A DNA stretch of 25,848 bases. Source: a virus. Positions 18,528-25,848 of the stretch are shown one piece after another. The DNA lies in the IMG/VR virus record IMGVR_UViG_3300042319_003398, positions 1 through 25,848 of that record. One strand, given 5' to 3'. The notes beneath the pieces were generated by a model. It made no database searches. It had not been told where the DNA came from and worked only from the letters and a program-made list of their open reading frames with translations. The translations under genes and the position numbers were made by a program. Numbering within the stretch: the stretch's first letter is position 1; every line of letters begins with the position of its first letter.

Positions 18528-21106
18528 CCGAGAAGCCCGACACGTCTGAAGGTGTTCGTCGAAAGGGTGCCACTTTGCACGTCCTGCCAGCGCGCAAACG
18601 CGCATTGAGTGACGCCCATCGCGAACACCTTCGCGCGTCGGGTTTGACCGATGAATCGATCGACCTCGGTGGCTTCTACACGGAGCGCGATCCCGCTTCG
18701 ATCGCCGCCATCTTGCATTGGACTTCATGGCCACGTGGACGGGGTGACGTGCTCGTCATCCCGTTCTCCTTGCCCGGCCAGCCTGAACCTTTCTTTTCCC
18801 GTGTGCGTCCCGACTCGCCACGCACGAACAAGGACACCGAAAAGGTCATCAAGTACGAGCAGCCCAAGGCAACGCCGATGGCGCCCTACTTCGCGGCGCG
18901 TGCTCGAGCGAACGGCTGGCTTGCCGACACGAGCAAGCCGCTGGTTCTCACCGAAGGCGAGAAGAAGGCTGCGCTGCTCGACCAACTTGGATTCGCATCG
19001 ATCGGCGCAACGGGCGTCGCCTGCTTTCACGACGCGGGCTTCCGCCGTGACGAGGGCGAGTACCGCCTGCACGAGCTCATCCGCAAGCACGTGACGGTGA
19101 AGGGGCGCGAGTGCTTCATCGCGTTTGATTCGGACAGCAAAGACAACGAGAACGTGTCGCGCGCAGCCGATGTGCTTGCCGCCATGCTCCGCGCTGAAGG
19201 CGCCTCTGACGTGCGGATGCTGAGCATCCCCGCAGAGAAAGACCAAAAGCTCGGCATCGACGACTTCTTCGCTCGCTTCGGCGAGTCCAAGACGCGCGAA
19301 CTCTTTGGCACCGCAGAATCCGTGCAGGGCAATCTCGGCCGCTCTGCGCACGTGCTCTTGTCGAGCTTCCGTGCGCTCGCTGGGGCCCCACTTCCGGAGA
19401 AGCTCCGCATGCCGCAGGGCTACGACCTGGGCAAAGGCGGGGAACTCACGCGCTACGACGAGAAGAGCCACGGCCAAGTGCCAGTGGAGCGCGCCGGCCT
19501 TTTCGTTTCGCGCTTCGTCGCCGACCTCTACACGGGCAACGAGAACGTCGAGCTCGTGTTCAAGCGCGCGGATGTGTGGCGGCGCGTGGTGGTTGCACGC
19601 AAAGCCATTGCGGACTCGCGCACGCTGGTGAGCGATCTGGCGCCCCTGGGTGCGCCCGTCGACTCCAACACGGCCTCGGACATGGTCCGTTGGTTGCGTG
19701 ACTTTGAGTCAGCGAACGAGACGCGGATCCCGCGCTCAACGTCGGTGGGTCGATGCGGGTGGCACACCGTCGAGAACGCCGACGTCTTCGCGCTTGGGTC
19801 TGAAGTGCACGCTGCCGCAGGCGAGTGCGATGTGCTCGTTGAGCGTGGCGGCGACCGTGGGCGCCTGTTTCGTGGTCTCAAGACCAAGGGCAACATCGAA
19901 GCTGCGCTCTCTGCCCTGCGTGACGCGTGGACGGCGTCGCCCATCGCTGCCGCAGCAATCTGCGCATCGCTCGCCGCGCCCCTGCTCAAGCCGCTTGGTG
20001 CGCCGCTCTTCGCAATGCATCTCGCGGGCGATTCGAGCCGCGGCAAGAGTTCGATGCTCAAGCTCGCGGCCAGCATCTACGGAGACCCGCGCGACGAGGA
20101 ATGGGTCGCGTCGTGGAACTCAACATCGGTGGGTCTCGAGGTGAGGGCCGCGATGCTCTCCGACCTGCCGCTGTGCATCGATGAGGCTGGCGTCGTCGAT
20201 GCCAAAGACCGCGAGAAAGCGGTCTACATGCTCGTCAATGGCGTGGGCCGCACTCGTGGAGCAAAGGACGGCGGGCTTCGTGAGGGCCACTCGTGGCGCA
20301 CAGTGGTGCTCTCGACAGGCGAGTCGAGGCTCGTGACCGAGGAGAGCGCGACAGGCGCACAAGTGCGCGTCCTCGACCTCGCGGTCGACGGATTCGGCAA
20401 GCTCACGGCCGCTGGTGTCGATGCGCTCGTGCGCTCGTGCGTCGAGAACTATGGCGTGGTTGGTGCGCAATGGCTCAAGGCGCTTGTGTCGGTCGACGCA
20501 GACGCGTGGGCAGATGAGCGCGACCGGCTGCGGACACGTACCAAGGCCTTCGCCGATCGAGCGGCGACTGGGTCGCTTGCGGCCCGTCAGTCAGCGTTTT
20601 GGGCGTTGCTCGCACACGTCGAAGCAATCGCGTTTGAGGAGCTCGGCATTGGCATTGAAGGTGGCGCATCGATGGCCCGCCTGTTCGCCGAGCAGAGCGA
20701 CCCGAAGAAGGCACTGATGCGCGAGGCAAGGACGGCCAGCGACCGAGCAATCGATGTGGTGCGCGAGTGGATGATTCGCGACGGCGCGAAGTTCCCGCGC
20801 CTCGACATCAACCCGGCTGGCAAGAAGGTGCCCAAGTTCTCTGGAGGTGGTCGCGAGGTCGCGGGGTACATCGATCAGGACAGAGGGCTTCTCGTCGTCC
20901 CCGGCGCCCTGCGCGAAGCACTCGCTCGATCAGGGATCTCCGACGCAGTGGTTCTCCGCGACTGGAGACAGCGAGGGCTCATCGACTGCGACGAAGGCGT
21001 CATGTCGAAGACGGTTCGCATCGATGGAGCGAAGGTGCGTGTCATCGCAATCGGCTGCGAAACAATGGGGATTGAGCCCGCGAGCGAGGAGTTCGGCAAT
21101 GCCTGA
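18524..21106 (+). CDS. Replicative primase-helicase (DUF3854 + DUF927)
   Basis: The 860-residue protein starts at ATG 18524 (ATGA overlap). The N-terminal 280 residues form a DUF3854/Toprim-like primase-associated module: LVLTEGEKKAALLDQLGF (E144, E146), ECFIAFDSDSKDN (D202, D204) and KLGIDDFFA. Residues about 300-640 form the DUF927 helicase, with the Walker A GDSSRGKSS (502-510), Walker B LPLCIDEAG (548-556) and a sensor-like ATGAQVRVLDL. The C-terminal 200 residues are a HTH-like DNA-binding tail. It would unwind the phage origin and prime synthesis. The repeat cluster 20 bp beyond its end, in the next gene, is a natural substrate site. Confidence 0.88.
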   Translation: MTEKPDTSEGVRRKGATLHVLPARKRALSDAHREHLRASGLTDESIDLGGFYTERDPASIAAILHWTSWPRGRGDVLVIPFSLPGQPEPFFSRVRPDSPRTNKDTEKVIKYEQPKATPMAPYFAARARANGWLADTSKPLVLTEGEKKAALLDQLGFASIGATGVACFHDAGFRRDEGEYRLHELIRKHVTVKGRECFIAFDSDSKDNENVSRAADVLAAMLRAEGASDVRMLSIPAEKDQKLGIDDFFARFGESKTRELFGTAESVQGNLGRSAHVLLSSFRALAGAPLPEKLRMPQGYDLGKGGELTRYDEKSHGQVPVERAGLFVSRFVADLYTGNENVELVFKRADVWRRVVVARKAIADSRTLVSDLAPLGAPVDSNTASDMVRWLRDFESANETRIPRSTSVGRCGWHTVENADVFALGSEVHAAAGECDVLVERGGDRGRLFRGLKTKGNIEAALSALRDAWTASPIAAAAICASLAAPLLKPLGAPLFAMHLAGDSSRGKSSMLKLAASIYGDPRDEEWVASWNSTSVGLEVRAAMLSDLPLCIDEAGVVDAKDREKAVYMLVNGVGRTRGAKDGGLREGHSWRTVVLSTGESRLVTEESATGAQVRVLDLAVDGFGKLTAAGVDALVRSCVENYGVVGAQWLKALVSVDADAWADERDRLRTRTKAFADRAATGSLAARQSAFWALLAHVEAIAFEELGIGIEGGASMARLFAEQSDPKKALMREARTASDRAIDVVREWMIRDGAKFPRLDINPAGKKVPKFSGGGREVAGYIDQDRGLLVVPGALREALARSGISDAVVLRDWRQRGLIDCDEGVMSKTVRIDGAKVRVIAIGCETMGIEPASEEFGNA

Positions 21107-21902
21107 ATACATGCGTTCAGGGGTGGAACAGGTGGAACAGGGTGGAACAGGTGGTGGAACAGGTGCACCTGTTCCACCTATTCGCATTCAAAATAAGGGG
21201 ATTTCTCGGCGCGGGTGGGGTGGAACAGGTCAGACGGGTTTTGAAACAATCCTAACGCGCGAGAACGTGGAGAGCGAAGCGCCTACCTGTGCGCGCATAT
21301 GTACACTTGATTGTACCTGTTCCACCTGTTCCACCTGTTCCACCTCAAGCAAACGCCTTGAATCGAGTGAGATTCAGGTGGAACAGGTCGATCAGGCGCT
21401 ACCTGTTCCACCTGTTCCATCCTCCGAGTTTGCGGAGGTGGAAGCGCTTGAAGTGCGCTTCCTCGGCGCGCTACCCGTGCCATTCACCCTCACGCTGACC
21501 CAGGAAGGCGCCTCAGAGCCTTTCTACGTCTCGACCGACGCTGGACACGTCCAAGAGCTTCGGCGCCTTTCCAGGCCTGTCTGGGCGCCAGTAGGTTTTG
21601 AGTACGCCGCTTGGGCCATCCAGCAAGACCGGGCGACGGCGTCAGACTTTGCTCGGTGGTGTGGACGTTTGCGCACTGGCTGGCGTCTTGGGCTTGATGA
21701 GGCGTGCGCTGGCGTACCTGGGCTGATCGACATGTGGCGGGACGCGAAGACCGCAACGGGCGTCCGCACCGAACCGAGCATCACGCTTGGAGCTTTGCTG
21801 CGGCGCGTAGGCGCTCGCGTGACGGCGCTTGAGTTCGCAGATGAGCGCCAGGGTAGGCAGTCGGTCACGAGCGCTCAGGCGCAGGTGGAGGCGGCATGGT
21901 GA
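21099..21902 (+). CDS. Hypothetical protein whose gene contains the repeat cluster
   Basis: The ATG at 21099 overlaps the primase-helicase stop by eight bases and gives 267 residues. The first 110 or so residues are low-complexity and contain the peptides VEQVEQ, GGTGGGTG, CSTCSTCSTSS, VEQVDQ and PVPPVP. All come from one 9-10-base DNA repeat read in different frames or orientations. The C-terminal half (FTLTLTQEGASEPFYVSTDAG, then WAPVGFEYAAWAIQQDRATASDFARWCGRL) looks like a folded domain, but no family is recognised. A later translation start is possible. The arrangement recalls lambda O, where origin iterons lie within the initiator gene; that role is only inferred here. Confidence 0.6.
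   Translation: MPEYMRSGVEQVEQGGTGGGTGAPVPPIRIQNKGISRRGWGGTGQTGFETILTRENVESEAPTCARICTLDCTCSTCSTCSTSSKRLESSEIQVEQVDQALPVPPVPSSEFAEVEALEVRFLGALPVPFTLTLTQEGASEPFYVSTDAGHVQELRRLSRPVWAPVGFEYAAWAIQQDRATASDFARWCGRLRTGWRLGLDEACAGVPGLIDMWRDAKTATGVRTEPSITLGALLRRVGARVTALEFADERQGRQSVTSAQAQVEAAW
21122..21421. repeat. Bidirectional GGTGGAACAG repeat cluster: candidate replication origin iterons
   Basis: Exact plus-strand copies start at 21122, 21131, 21141, 21153, 21219 and 21377. Reverse-complement copies start at 21169, 21317, 21326, 21335, 21403 and 21412 (the last with one mismatch). Several are tandem at 9-base steps. AT-rich stretches lie between them (about 21181-21207 and 21237-21255), in an otherwise high-G+C region. 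The repeats are read as VEQ, GGT, CST and PVP, so the DNA rather than the peptide appears conserved. A replication origin is the favoured reading because the primase-helicase gene is adjacent. A packaging (pac) site near the terminase genes is an alternative. Confidence 0.75.
21153..21178. repeat. Perfect 26-bp palindrome within the repeat cluster
   Basis: A plus-strand repeat copy and an inverted copy meet at the centre GGTGCACC, making a perfect palindrome with 13-base arms beginning GGTGGAACAGGTG. It can form a cruciform or a dimeric protein site and may be the nucleation point of initiator binding. Confidence 0.7.
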
Positions 21903-22438
21903 GCGAGGTCCGAACTGTGCTGGGTGTGCGCCCCAACGTTCACCTATTCGGCTACGCGTTCGTGCGCTTCCCAAAGAGGGGTGGCGAGGTCGTGCTTGAA
22001 GCGGGCCTTCTGCGTGCTCGAGCGAAGTGGGGGCAAGCGGGGCAGGCGGAGAGTCAAGTCAAGCAAGGGCGAGACCTCGCGGGCCTGCTGCGGATCGTCG
22101 CGCAACGCGAAGACATCGTCGCTATCTGCGCCCCTACGCTCACCACAGGTGGGCGTAGCAAAGAAGAACTCGCTGACGACTCACGAGCGTGGGGACAGGT
22201 GGACTTGCTTGCAGAGGTGCTGCGTGTGCCCGTGGTCGTGGTCGCATCCGACTACATCGAAGAGTGCATGCCTGTGCTCATCGAGCGGCACCGCGCTGGC
22301 GCCTGGCTGGCGCAAGAAGAGTTCTCGGGCATCCGCAAGCGCGAGCTCGTGCGGCACACATGGTCCGCCGTTGGGGCGGCAATAGCTGCGGCGTCCTCAG
22401 GGCGCCTGCAAGAAGCAATCGGGAGACAGGTCGCATGA
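21896..22438 (+). CDS. RuvC-like resolvase fold protein with altered active site
   Basis: The gene begins at ATGGTGA; ATG at 21896 is used, with GTG at 21899 as an alternative. The 180-residue product opens with VLGVRPNVHLFGYAFV, which aligns with the RuvC first strand 'ILGIDPG...GYG'. Here the catalytic Asp is Arg and the Gly is Asn. The second acid of RuvC (in 'aIE') is replaced in EDIVAICAPTL. Later strands (VPVVVVASDYIEE) and helices fit an RNase H-like fold. If homologous, it has lost the usual metal ligands and may be structural or regulatory, or use other residues. A different fold is possible. Confidence 0.4.
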   Translation: MVSEVRTVLGVRPNVHLFGYAFVRFPKRGGEVVLEAGLLRARAKWGQAGQAESQVKQGRDLAGLLRIVAQREDIVAICAPTLTTGGRSKEELADDSRAWGQVDLLAEVLRVPVVVVASDYIEECMPVLIERHRAGAWLAQEEFSGIRKRELVRHTWSAVGAAIAAASSGRLQEAIGRQVA

Positions 22439-22890
22439 CCAAGACGAAGGTTGACGGGGCCACGACAAAACCAGACAGGTCGCGCGCGCGTGCGAAGAAG
22501 ACGACAAATGCCGTGGCGAAACAGCGGGCCATCGAGATGCTGACGTCAGGCACGCCCGTTGGAGAAGTGGCGAAAGCTATCGGTGTGTCACGGCAGACCA
22601 TCCACGAATGGAGCAAGTCTCTCGACCTCGCCGCCAAGGCGAAGGAGATGCTCGACACCGCGGTGGAGCGAGGGCGTGAGCAGCTCCTCAAGCTCGTCGA
22701 CAGCTCCACCGTTGTAGTGCGTGAGTGCCTGGACTGCAGTGCGGCGAGCAAGGCCGATGCGTCGGCCATGCGTGTTCGCCTCGAGGCGGCGAAGCTCGTC
22801 TTCGATCGCGTGGGGCTCTGCGCCAAGCAAGAGGTCGAGGTGACGAACCAGAGCTTGGTGAACCTCGTCGAGAAGTTCGGTGGTGCGTGA
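22435..22890 (+). CDS. terS: Terminase small subunit (HTH)
   Basis: The ATG at 22435 (ATGA overlap) gives 151 residues. A basic N-terminus precedes a homeodomain-like HTH, AIEMLTSGTPVGEVAKAIGVSRQTIHEWSK (about 34-63), the DNA-recognition part of small terminases. Long helices (AKAKEMLDTAVERGREQLLKLV, then MRVRLEAAKLVFDRVGL) suit oligomerisation, and an acidic/hydrophobic C-terminus could contact the large subunit. Position directly before the large subunit supports the call. It recognises the packaging site and recruits TerL. Length and layout are typical. Confidence 0.75.
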   Translation: MTKTKVDGATTKPDRSRARAKKTTNAVAKQRAIEMLTSGTPVGEVAKAIGVSRQTIHEWSKSLDLAAKAKEMLDTAVERGREQLLKLVDSSTVVVRECLDCSAASKADASAMRVRLEAAKLVFDRVGLCAKQEVEVTNQSLVNLVEKFGGA

Positions 22891-24347
22891 CAGCGGGATT
22901 CGCCCGCACGTTGGATCGGTGGCGAGCCCGCCCATCGTCCTTTGCGAAAGAGTTTCTGCTTGTCGACCTGTGGACAGGTGACGACGGCGAGAGTGACCAG
23001 GTGAAGCTCGTCGACTCGTGGCCAAAGCACTTTCGTGTCGCTGCGCGCTCGGGTCACAAAACGGGCAAGTCGATGAGCGGCGCAGTGCTCGCTTGGTGGG
23101 CGGCAACGCTCCACGACAAGGGCCGCGTCATCCTTGTCGCGCCAACGCGCCGCCAGATCCAAGAGGTGCTGTGGCGTGAGATCATCGACGTGTTCGAGCG
23201 TGCCAAGCGGGCCGGTCACGACATCGGCGGCCGGTGCTTCACGAACGTGGAGAAGGGCTGGTCTGGGCCAGGCGGGAAACAAATCATCGGCGTGGCCGCG
23301 GACAACAAAGACGCGTTCAATGGCTTTTCAGGCCCCAACGTCTTCTACATCGTCGATGAGGGCGCAGGCGTGGACGACGAGATCCACGAGGCCATCGAGG
23401 GCAACATGGCCGGCGGCGCGCGAATGATCACTTTCGGCAACCCGACGCGCACCGAAGGTTGGTTCTTCGACGCCTTCCACGACATGTCGCACGACTACGA
23501 GCACCATTGGCTATCGAGCGAGCGCACTCCGAACGCGCGCGGTCGCGAGGGTAAGCCAGGGCTCGCAACGAAGGAGTACGTCGACGGCAGAAGGCTCGCG
23601 TGGGGCGAAGACTCGCTGAAGTACCAGGTGCGCGTGCGCGGGAACTTCCCAACGCAGGCCTCGTCGTCGGTGTTCTCGCTTGCCGTCTACACCGAAGCGC
23701 AGCAGCGCTGGACACCTACACCGCCCCTCTCTGCGATGACGCGGCCGCTCGAAGCGGGGCTCGACTGCGCACGCTTTGGTGACGACCGCAACGCGCTGGT
23801 GATGCGCCGAGGCGGCTACGTGTACGAGCCGAAGCGGTGGGGCGGGATGGACTCCATCCAGGTCGCGGGGACCGCCCGCAAGATGCTGCACGACATGCTC
23901 ACGCCGCTCGAGCGCGCGCGCGGCGTCATCCCGCGCGTGCGGGTCGACGTGATCGGCATTGGCGCAGGCGTCTTCGACCAGCTCGCCAGCTTCCCCGACA
24001 TCGACGCCATCCCGGTGAACGTGGCGATGTCTCCGACCATCGGAGACGCGGGCGACGACGACGAGAACGGGCACGATGTGGAGCGCTACGAGAACCTCCG
24101 CGCGCAGGTTTGGTTCGTCGCGGCCGAGCACGCGAAGAGGGCAATGTTGCCGCCCGATCGAGAGCTGCGCGCAGACTGCCTCGCCCCGCAGTACCGATTC
24201 ACGAAGCTCGCGAAGACCATCGTCGAGAGCAAAGACGACATCAAGAAGCGCTTGAAGCGCTCTCCCGACGCCGGGGACGCGCTCTGCCTTGCGTTCTACG
24301 AGCCCCCGATTTGGCGCCCCGAAGCATTCAACATCCCAGGACTTTGA
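22887..24347 (+). CDS. terL: Terminase large subunit (packaging ATPase/nuclease)
   Basis: The GTG at 22887, overlapping the terS stop (GTGA), gives 486 residues. The ATPase has Walker A RSGHKTGKS (54-62), an APTRRQIQEV segment, Walker B FYIVDEGAG (153-161) and coupling motif ITFGNPTR. The C-terminal RNase H-like nuclease has AGLDCARFGDDRN (first Asp), VDVIGIGAGVFDQL and SPDAGDALCLAFY (last Asp), in the usual order. Both activities look intact. It would pump DNA into proheads and cut concatemers. The portal gene follows after two bases. Assignment is secure. Confidence 0.93.
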   Translation: MTAGFARTLDRWRARPSSFAKEFLLVDLWTGDDGESDQVKLVDSWPKHFRVAARSGHKTGKSMSGAVLAWWAATLHDKGRVILVAPTRRQIQEVLWREIIDVFERAKRAGHDIGGRCFTNVEKGWSGPGGKQIIGVAADNKDAFNGFSGPNVFYIVDEGAGVDDEIHEAIEGNMAGGARMITFGNPTRTEGWFFDAFHDMSHDYEHHWLSSERTPNARGREGKPGLATKEYVDGRRLAWGEDSLKYQVRVRGNFPTQASSSVFSLAVYTEAQQRWTPTPPLSAMTRPLEAGLDCARFGDDRNALVMRRGGYVYEPKRWGGMDSIQVAGTARKMLHDMLTPLERARGVIPRVRVDVIGIGAGVFDQLASFPDIDAIPVNVAMSPTIGDAGDDDENGHDVERYENLRAQVWFVAAEHAKRAMLPPDRELRADCLAPQYRFTKLAKTIVESKDDIKKRLKRSPDAGDALCLAFYEPPIWRPEAFNIPGL

Positions 24348-24349
24348 CC

Positions 24350-25848
24350 ATGGACGACGACGCACTTCTCAAGGCCCTTCGCAGCAAGCGAGCCGACTAC
24401 GACGAAGAGCTGAAGTGGCATCGCTTCCTCTTCGATGCGTACCTGGGAACAGGCGGATTCGAGGGCGGCATCAAGAAGCCGTCCGCGTCGTTCTGGGGCA
24501 CTGGCGCACGCACGTACCAGGCGTCGAAGGAAGCGAAGCAGAGCTATCTCGACAAGCACCCGCGCGAGGACGGGCCGAAGTTCGAGCGCCGTGTCGCTTC
24601 GTCGTACTACCCCTCGCCCGTCGAGCCCGTGGTCGACATCCGGCTCAGCTACATCCACCGCAAGAGCAACACGCGCGAGGGCATCGATGCGCCAGCGGTG
24701 AAGCGCTTCATCGAGGATGCGACCGGCAACGGCATCTCGTGGGATGACCTGCGCCGCGATGTCATCGATGTGCGCGCGGAGGTGCTGGGATGGACGCCGG
24801 TGTTGCTCGATATGCCGCCAGCGGAGGCGCCAGATCTCACGGTGCAGCAGGCGAACGAACTTGGCATTCGCGTGCGCGCCATCCCGCTCTTCCCGGCCAA
24901 CCTCTACGATTGGGAGGAGAAGGACGGCGAGCTCGTAGCCGTCAAAGTCGTCACCGCTTGGAGTGAGCGCGCAGACCTTTTGAGCGAGGCCGTGAGCGTG
25001 CGCCGCTACACCATCTGGACGCGCACCAAGGTGCAGGTCTGGGAGACCGTCGGCGACGAAGGACAGGAAGCGTTGCGACCTGGCCGAGCGTGGGAGCAAA
25101 CCAACATGTGGGGCTTCATTCCGCTTGTCATCTTCAAGCACGCCCCAGCGCCCGAAGACGCAGTGCGCGGCGTGTCTCTCGTGCGCAACGTCGCCCTCGC
25201 CGCGAAGAAGCAGTTCAACGTGCTCTCGCAGCTCGACGAAGTTCTTGGGACGTCCGCGTTTCAAATGCTTCAGGTGCCCATCAAAGGCAGCGCGGCCCCG
25301 AAGGGCACAAGTGCGATGGGCGGGCAAGTTGGGGTGATGACGATTGGCGCTGGCAACGCGCTGCCTGTACCGATGGACTCAACGCGCGACTACAAGTGGA
25401 TTGGTCCTGATGTCGGTGTGGCCGAGATACTTGAGCGACGCATCGAGAAGCTTGGCAACGACATCACGGCCATCGCTCGCATGGAGTACTCGGGCCAAGA
25501 CGCGAGCAGGGTGCAGAAGGCGGCGCTCTCTCGTGCGTTCGAGTTTGAGAACATGAACCGCGCGCTCGTCGACACCGCACAGCAACTCGCCAACGCTGAG
25601 CAGGACGTGTTCCGCAAGGTGCACGTGATGGAGGGCGGGCAGGATGAGAAGACGATTCGCAGCACGGCCCCTGAGCGCTTCGATGTGGAGGAGATGGCCG
25701 CGGAGCTCGAGCGTGTGATGAAGGCGATCACTCTGCCCTTCGGACCCACCGCGAAAGCCGAGCTGATGAAACGTGCGGCGAGGACGGCGTTGCCGAACAT
25801 CGACCCGAAGGTGCTCGTGCAAATCGACTCGGAGATCGACGAAGAGCA
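24350..25848 (+). CDS. Portal protein, partial (right edge)
   Basis: The ATG at 24350, two bases after the large terminase stop, has CCAGGA about 11 bases upstream. The frame is open to the window edge (499 codons). Residues include the N-terminal helix DDDALLKALRSKRADYDEELKWHRFLFDAYLG and SYYPSPVEPVVDIRLSYIHRK. A middle portion has IPLFPANLYDWEE and VWETVGDEGQEALRPG. The clip/stem-like ISWDDLRRDVIDVRAEVLGWTP and the long C-terminal helices (VQKAALSRAFEFENMNRALVDTAQQLANAEQ) match the general layout of portal proteins that follow TerL. The exact portal family (for example DUF4055-like) is not settled. The C-terminus is missing. Confidence 0.75.
   Translation, partial: MDDDALLKALRSKRADYDEELKWHRFLFDAYLGTGGFEGGIKKPSASFWGTGARTYQASKEAKQSYLDKHPREDGPKFERRVASSYYPSPVEPVVDIRLSYIHRKSNTREGIDAPAVKRFIEDATGNGISWDDLRRDVIDVRAEVLGWTPVLLDMPPAEAPDLTVQQANELGIRVRAIPLFPANLYDWEEKDGELVAVKVVTAWSERADLLSEAVSVRRYTIWTRTKVQVWETVGDEGQEALRPGRAWEQTNMWGFIPLVIFKHAPAPEDAVRGVSLVRNVALAAKKQFNVLSQLDEVLGTSAFQMLQVPIKGSAAPKGTSAMGGQVGVMTIGAGNALPVPMDSTRDYKWIGPDVGVAEILERRIEKLGNDITAIARMEYSGQDASRVQKAALSRAFEFENMNRALVDTAQQLANAEQDVFRKVHVMEGGQDEKTIRSTAPERFDVEEMAAELERVMKAITLPFGPTAKAELMKRAARTALPNIDPKVLVQIDSEIDEE

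Noticed and set aside
21122-21421. CRISPR array
   Set aside because: The repeat unit is only 9-10 bases, is present in both orientations, and the spacing between copies is mostly 0-2 bases or irregular, unlike CRISPR repeats and spacers.

Overview
The window is a piece of a temperate tailed-phage genome (or an intact prophage) from a high-G+C bacterium. Phage hallmarks are a tyrosine integrase, a divergent repressor/Cro-like pair with a neighbouring HELGH metalloprotease, a DUF927-type primase-helicase, small and large terminase subunits and the start of a portal gene. Many starts are GTG, third codon positions are G/C-rich, and stop/start overlaps of four bases (ATGA or GTGA) are the rule. 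The host cannot be named from the sequence; high-G+C Gram-negatives such as myxobacteria fit but are not shown.

Layout. (1) Positions 1-1323, leftward: a ribbon-helix-helix-like gene running off the edge, a small acidic protein, a DUF2493/SLOG protein and an unknown protein. (2) Positions 1324-1484: a gene-free segment holding the 3' half of a tRNA-Arg(UCU) (anticodon loop to acceptor end, no 5' half), the best candidate for the phage attachment site. (3) Positions 1485-10828, leftward: an unbroken chain of 17 genes, nearly all joined by 4-base overlaps. In transcription order they are a RecD2 N-terminal-domain protein, an MT-A70 adenine methyltransferase, a RecD2-like helicase with two inserted DnaJ-type zinc motifs, a double-HTH protein, a MazG-like pyrophosphohydrolase, a sigma-region-4-like protein, a PD-(D/E)XK nuclease, a C5-cytosine methyltransferase, six small genes (including a diverged duplicate pair), the integrase and two small genes. 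(4) Positions 10829-11092: non-coding, with a tRNA T-arm-like element and hairpins.

(5) Positions 11093-15158, leftward: nine genes with a Cas4/RecB-type Fe-S nuclease, a zinc-binding DNA-metabolism candidate, a nucleoside deoxyribosyltransferase-like protein and several very small proteins. (6) Positions 15159-16495: the immunity region, with an ImmA/IrrE-like protease (+), a HTH repressor (-), a palindromic operator candidate and a Cro-like gene (+). (7) Positions 16492-21902, rightward: a CII-like regulator, a small membrane protein, a conserved phage protein, a DUF2303 protein, the primase-helicase, and a 267-residue protein whose gene carries about 12 copies of GGTGGAACAG in both orientations (likely replication origin, or alternatively a packaging site). 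(8) Positions 21896-25848, rightward: a RuvC-like protein lacking the expected acids, small terminase, large terminase and portal (cut by the window edge).

How it fits together: the repressor/Cro switch with the protease governs the lytic/lysogenic decision. The rightward early genes give replication and then packaging. The leftward operons supply recombination, DNA modification, nucleotide-pool functions and integration. The most notable observations are the RecD2 split into two genes with a methyltransferase between them, the zinc motifs inserted in its helicase half, and the bidirectional repeat cluster inside a coding gene.
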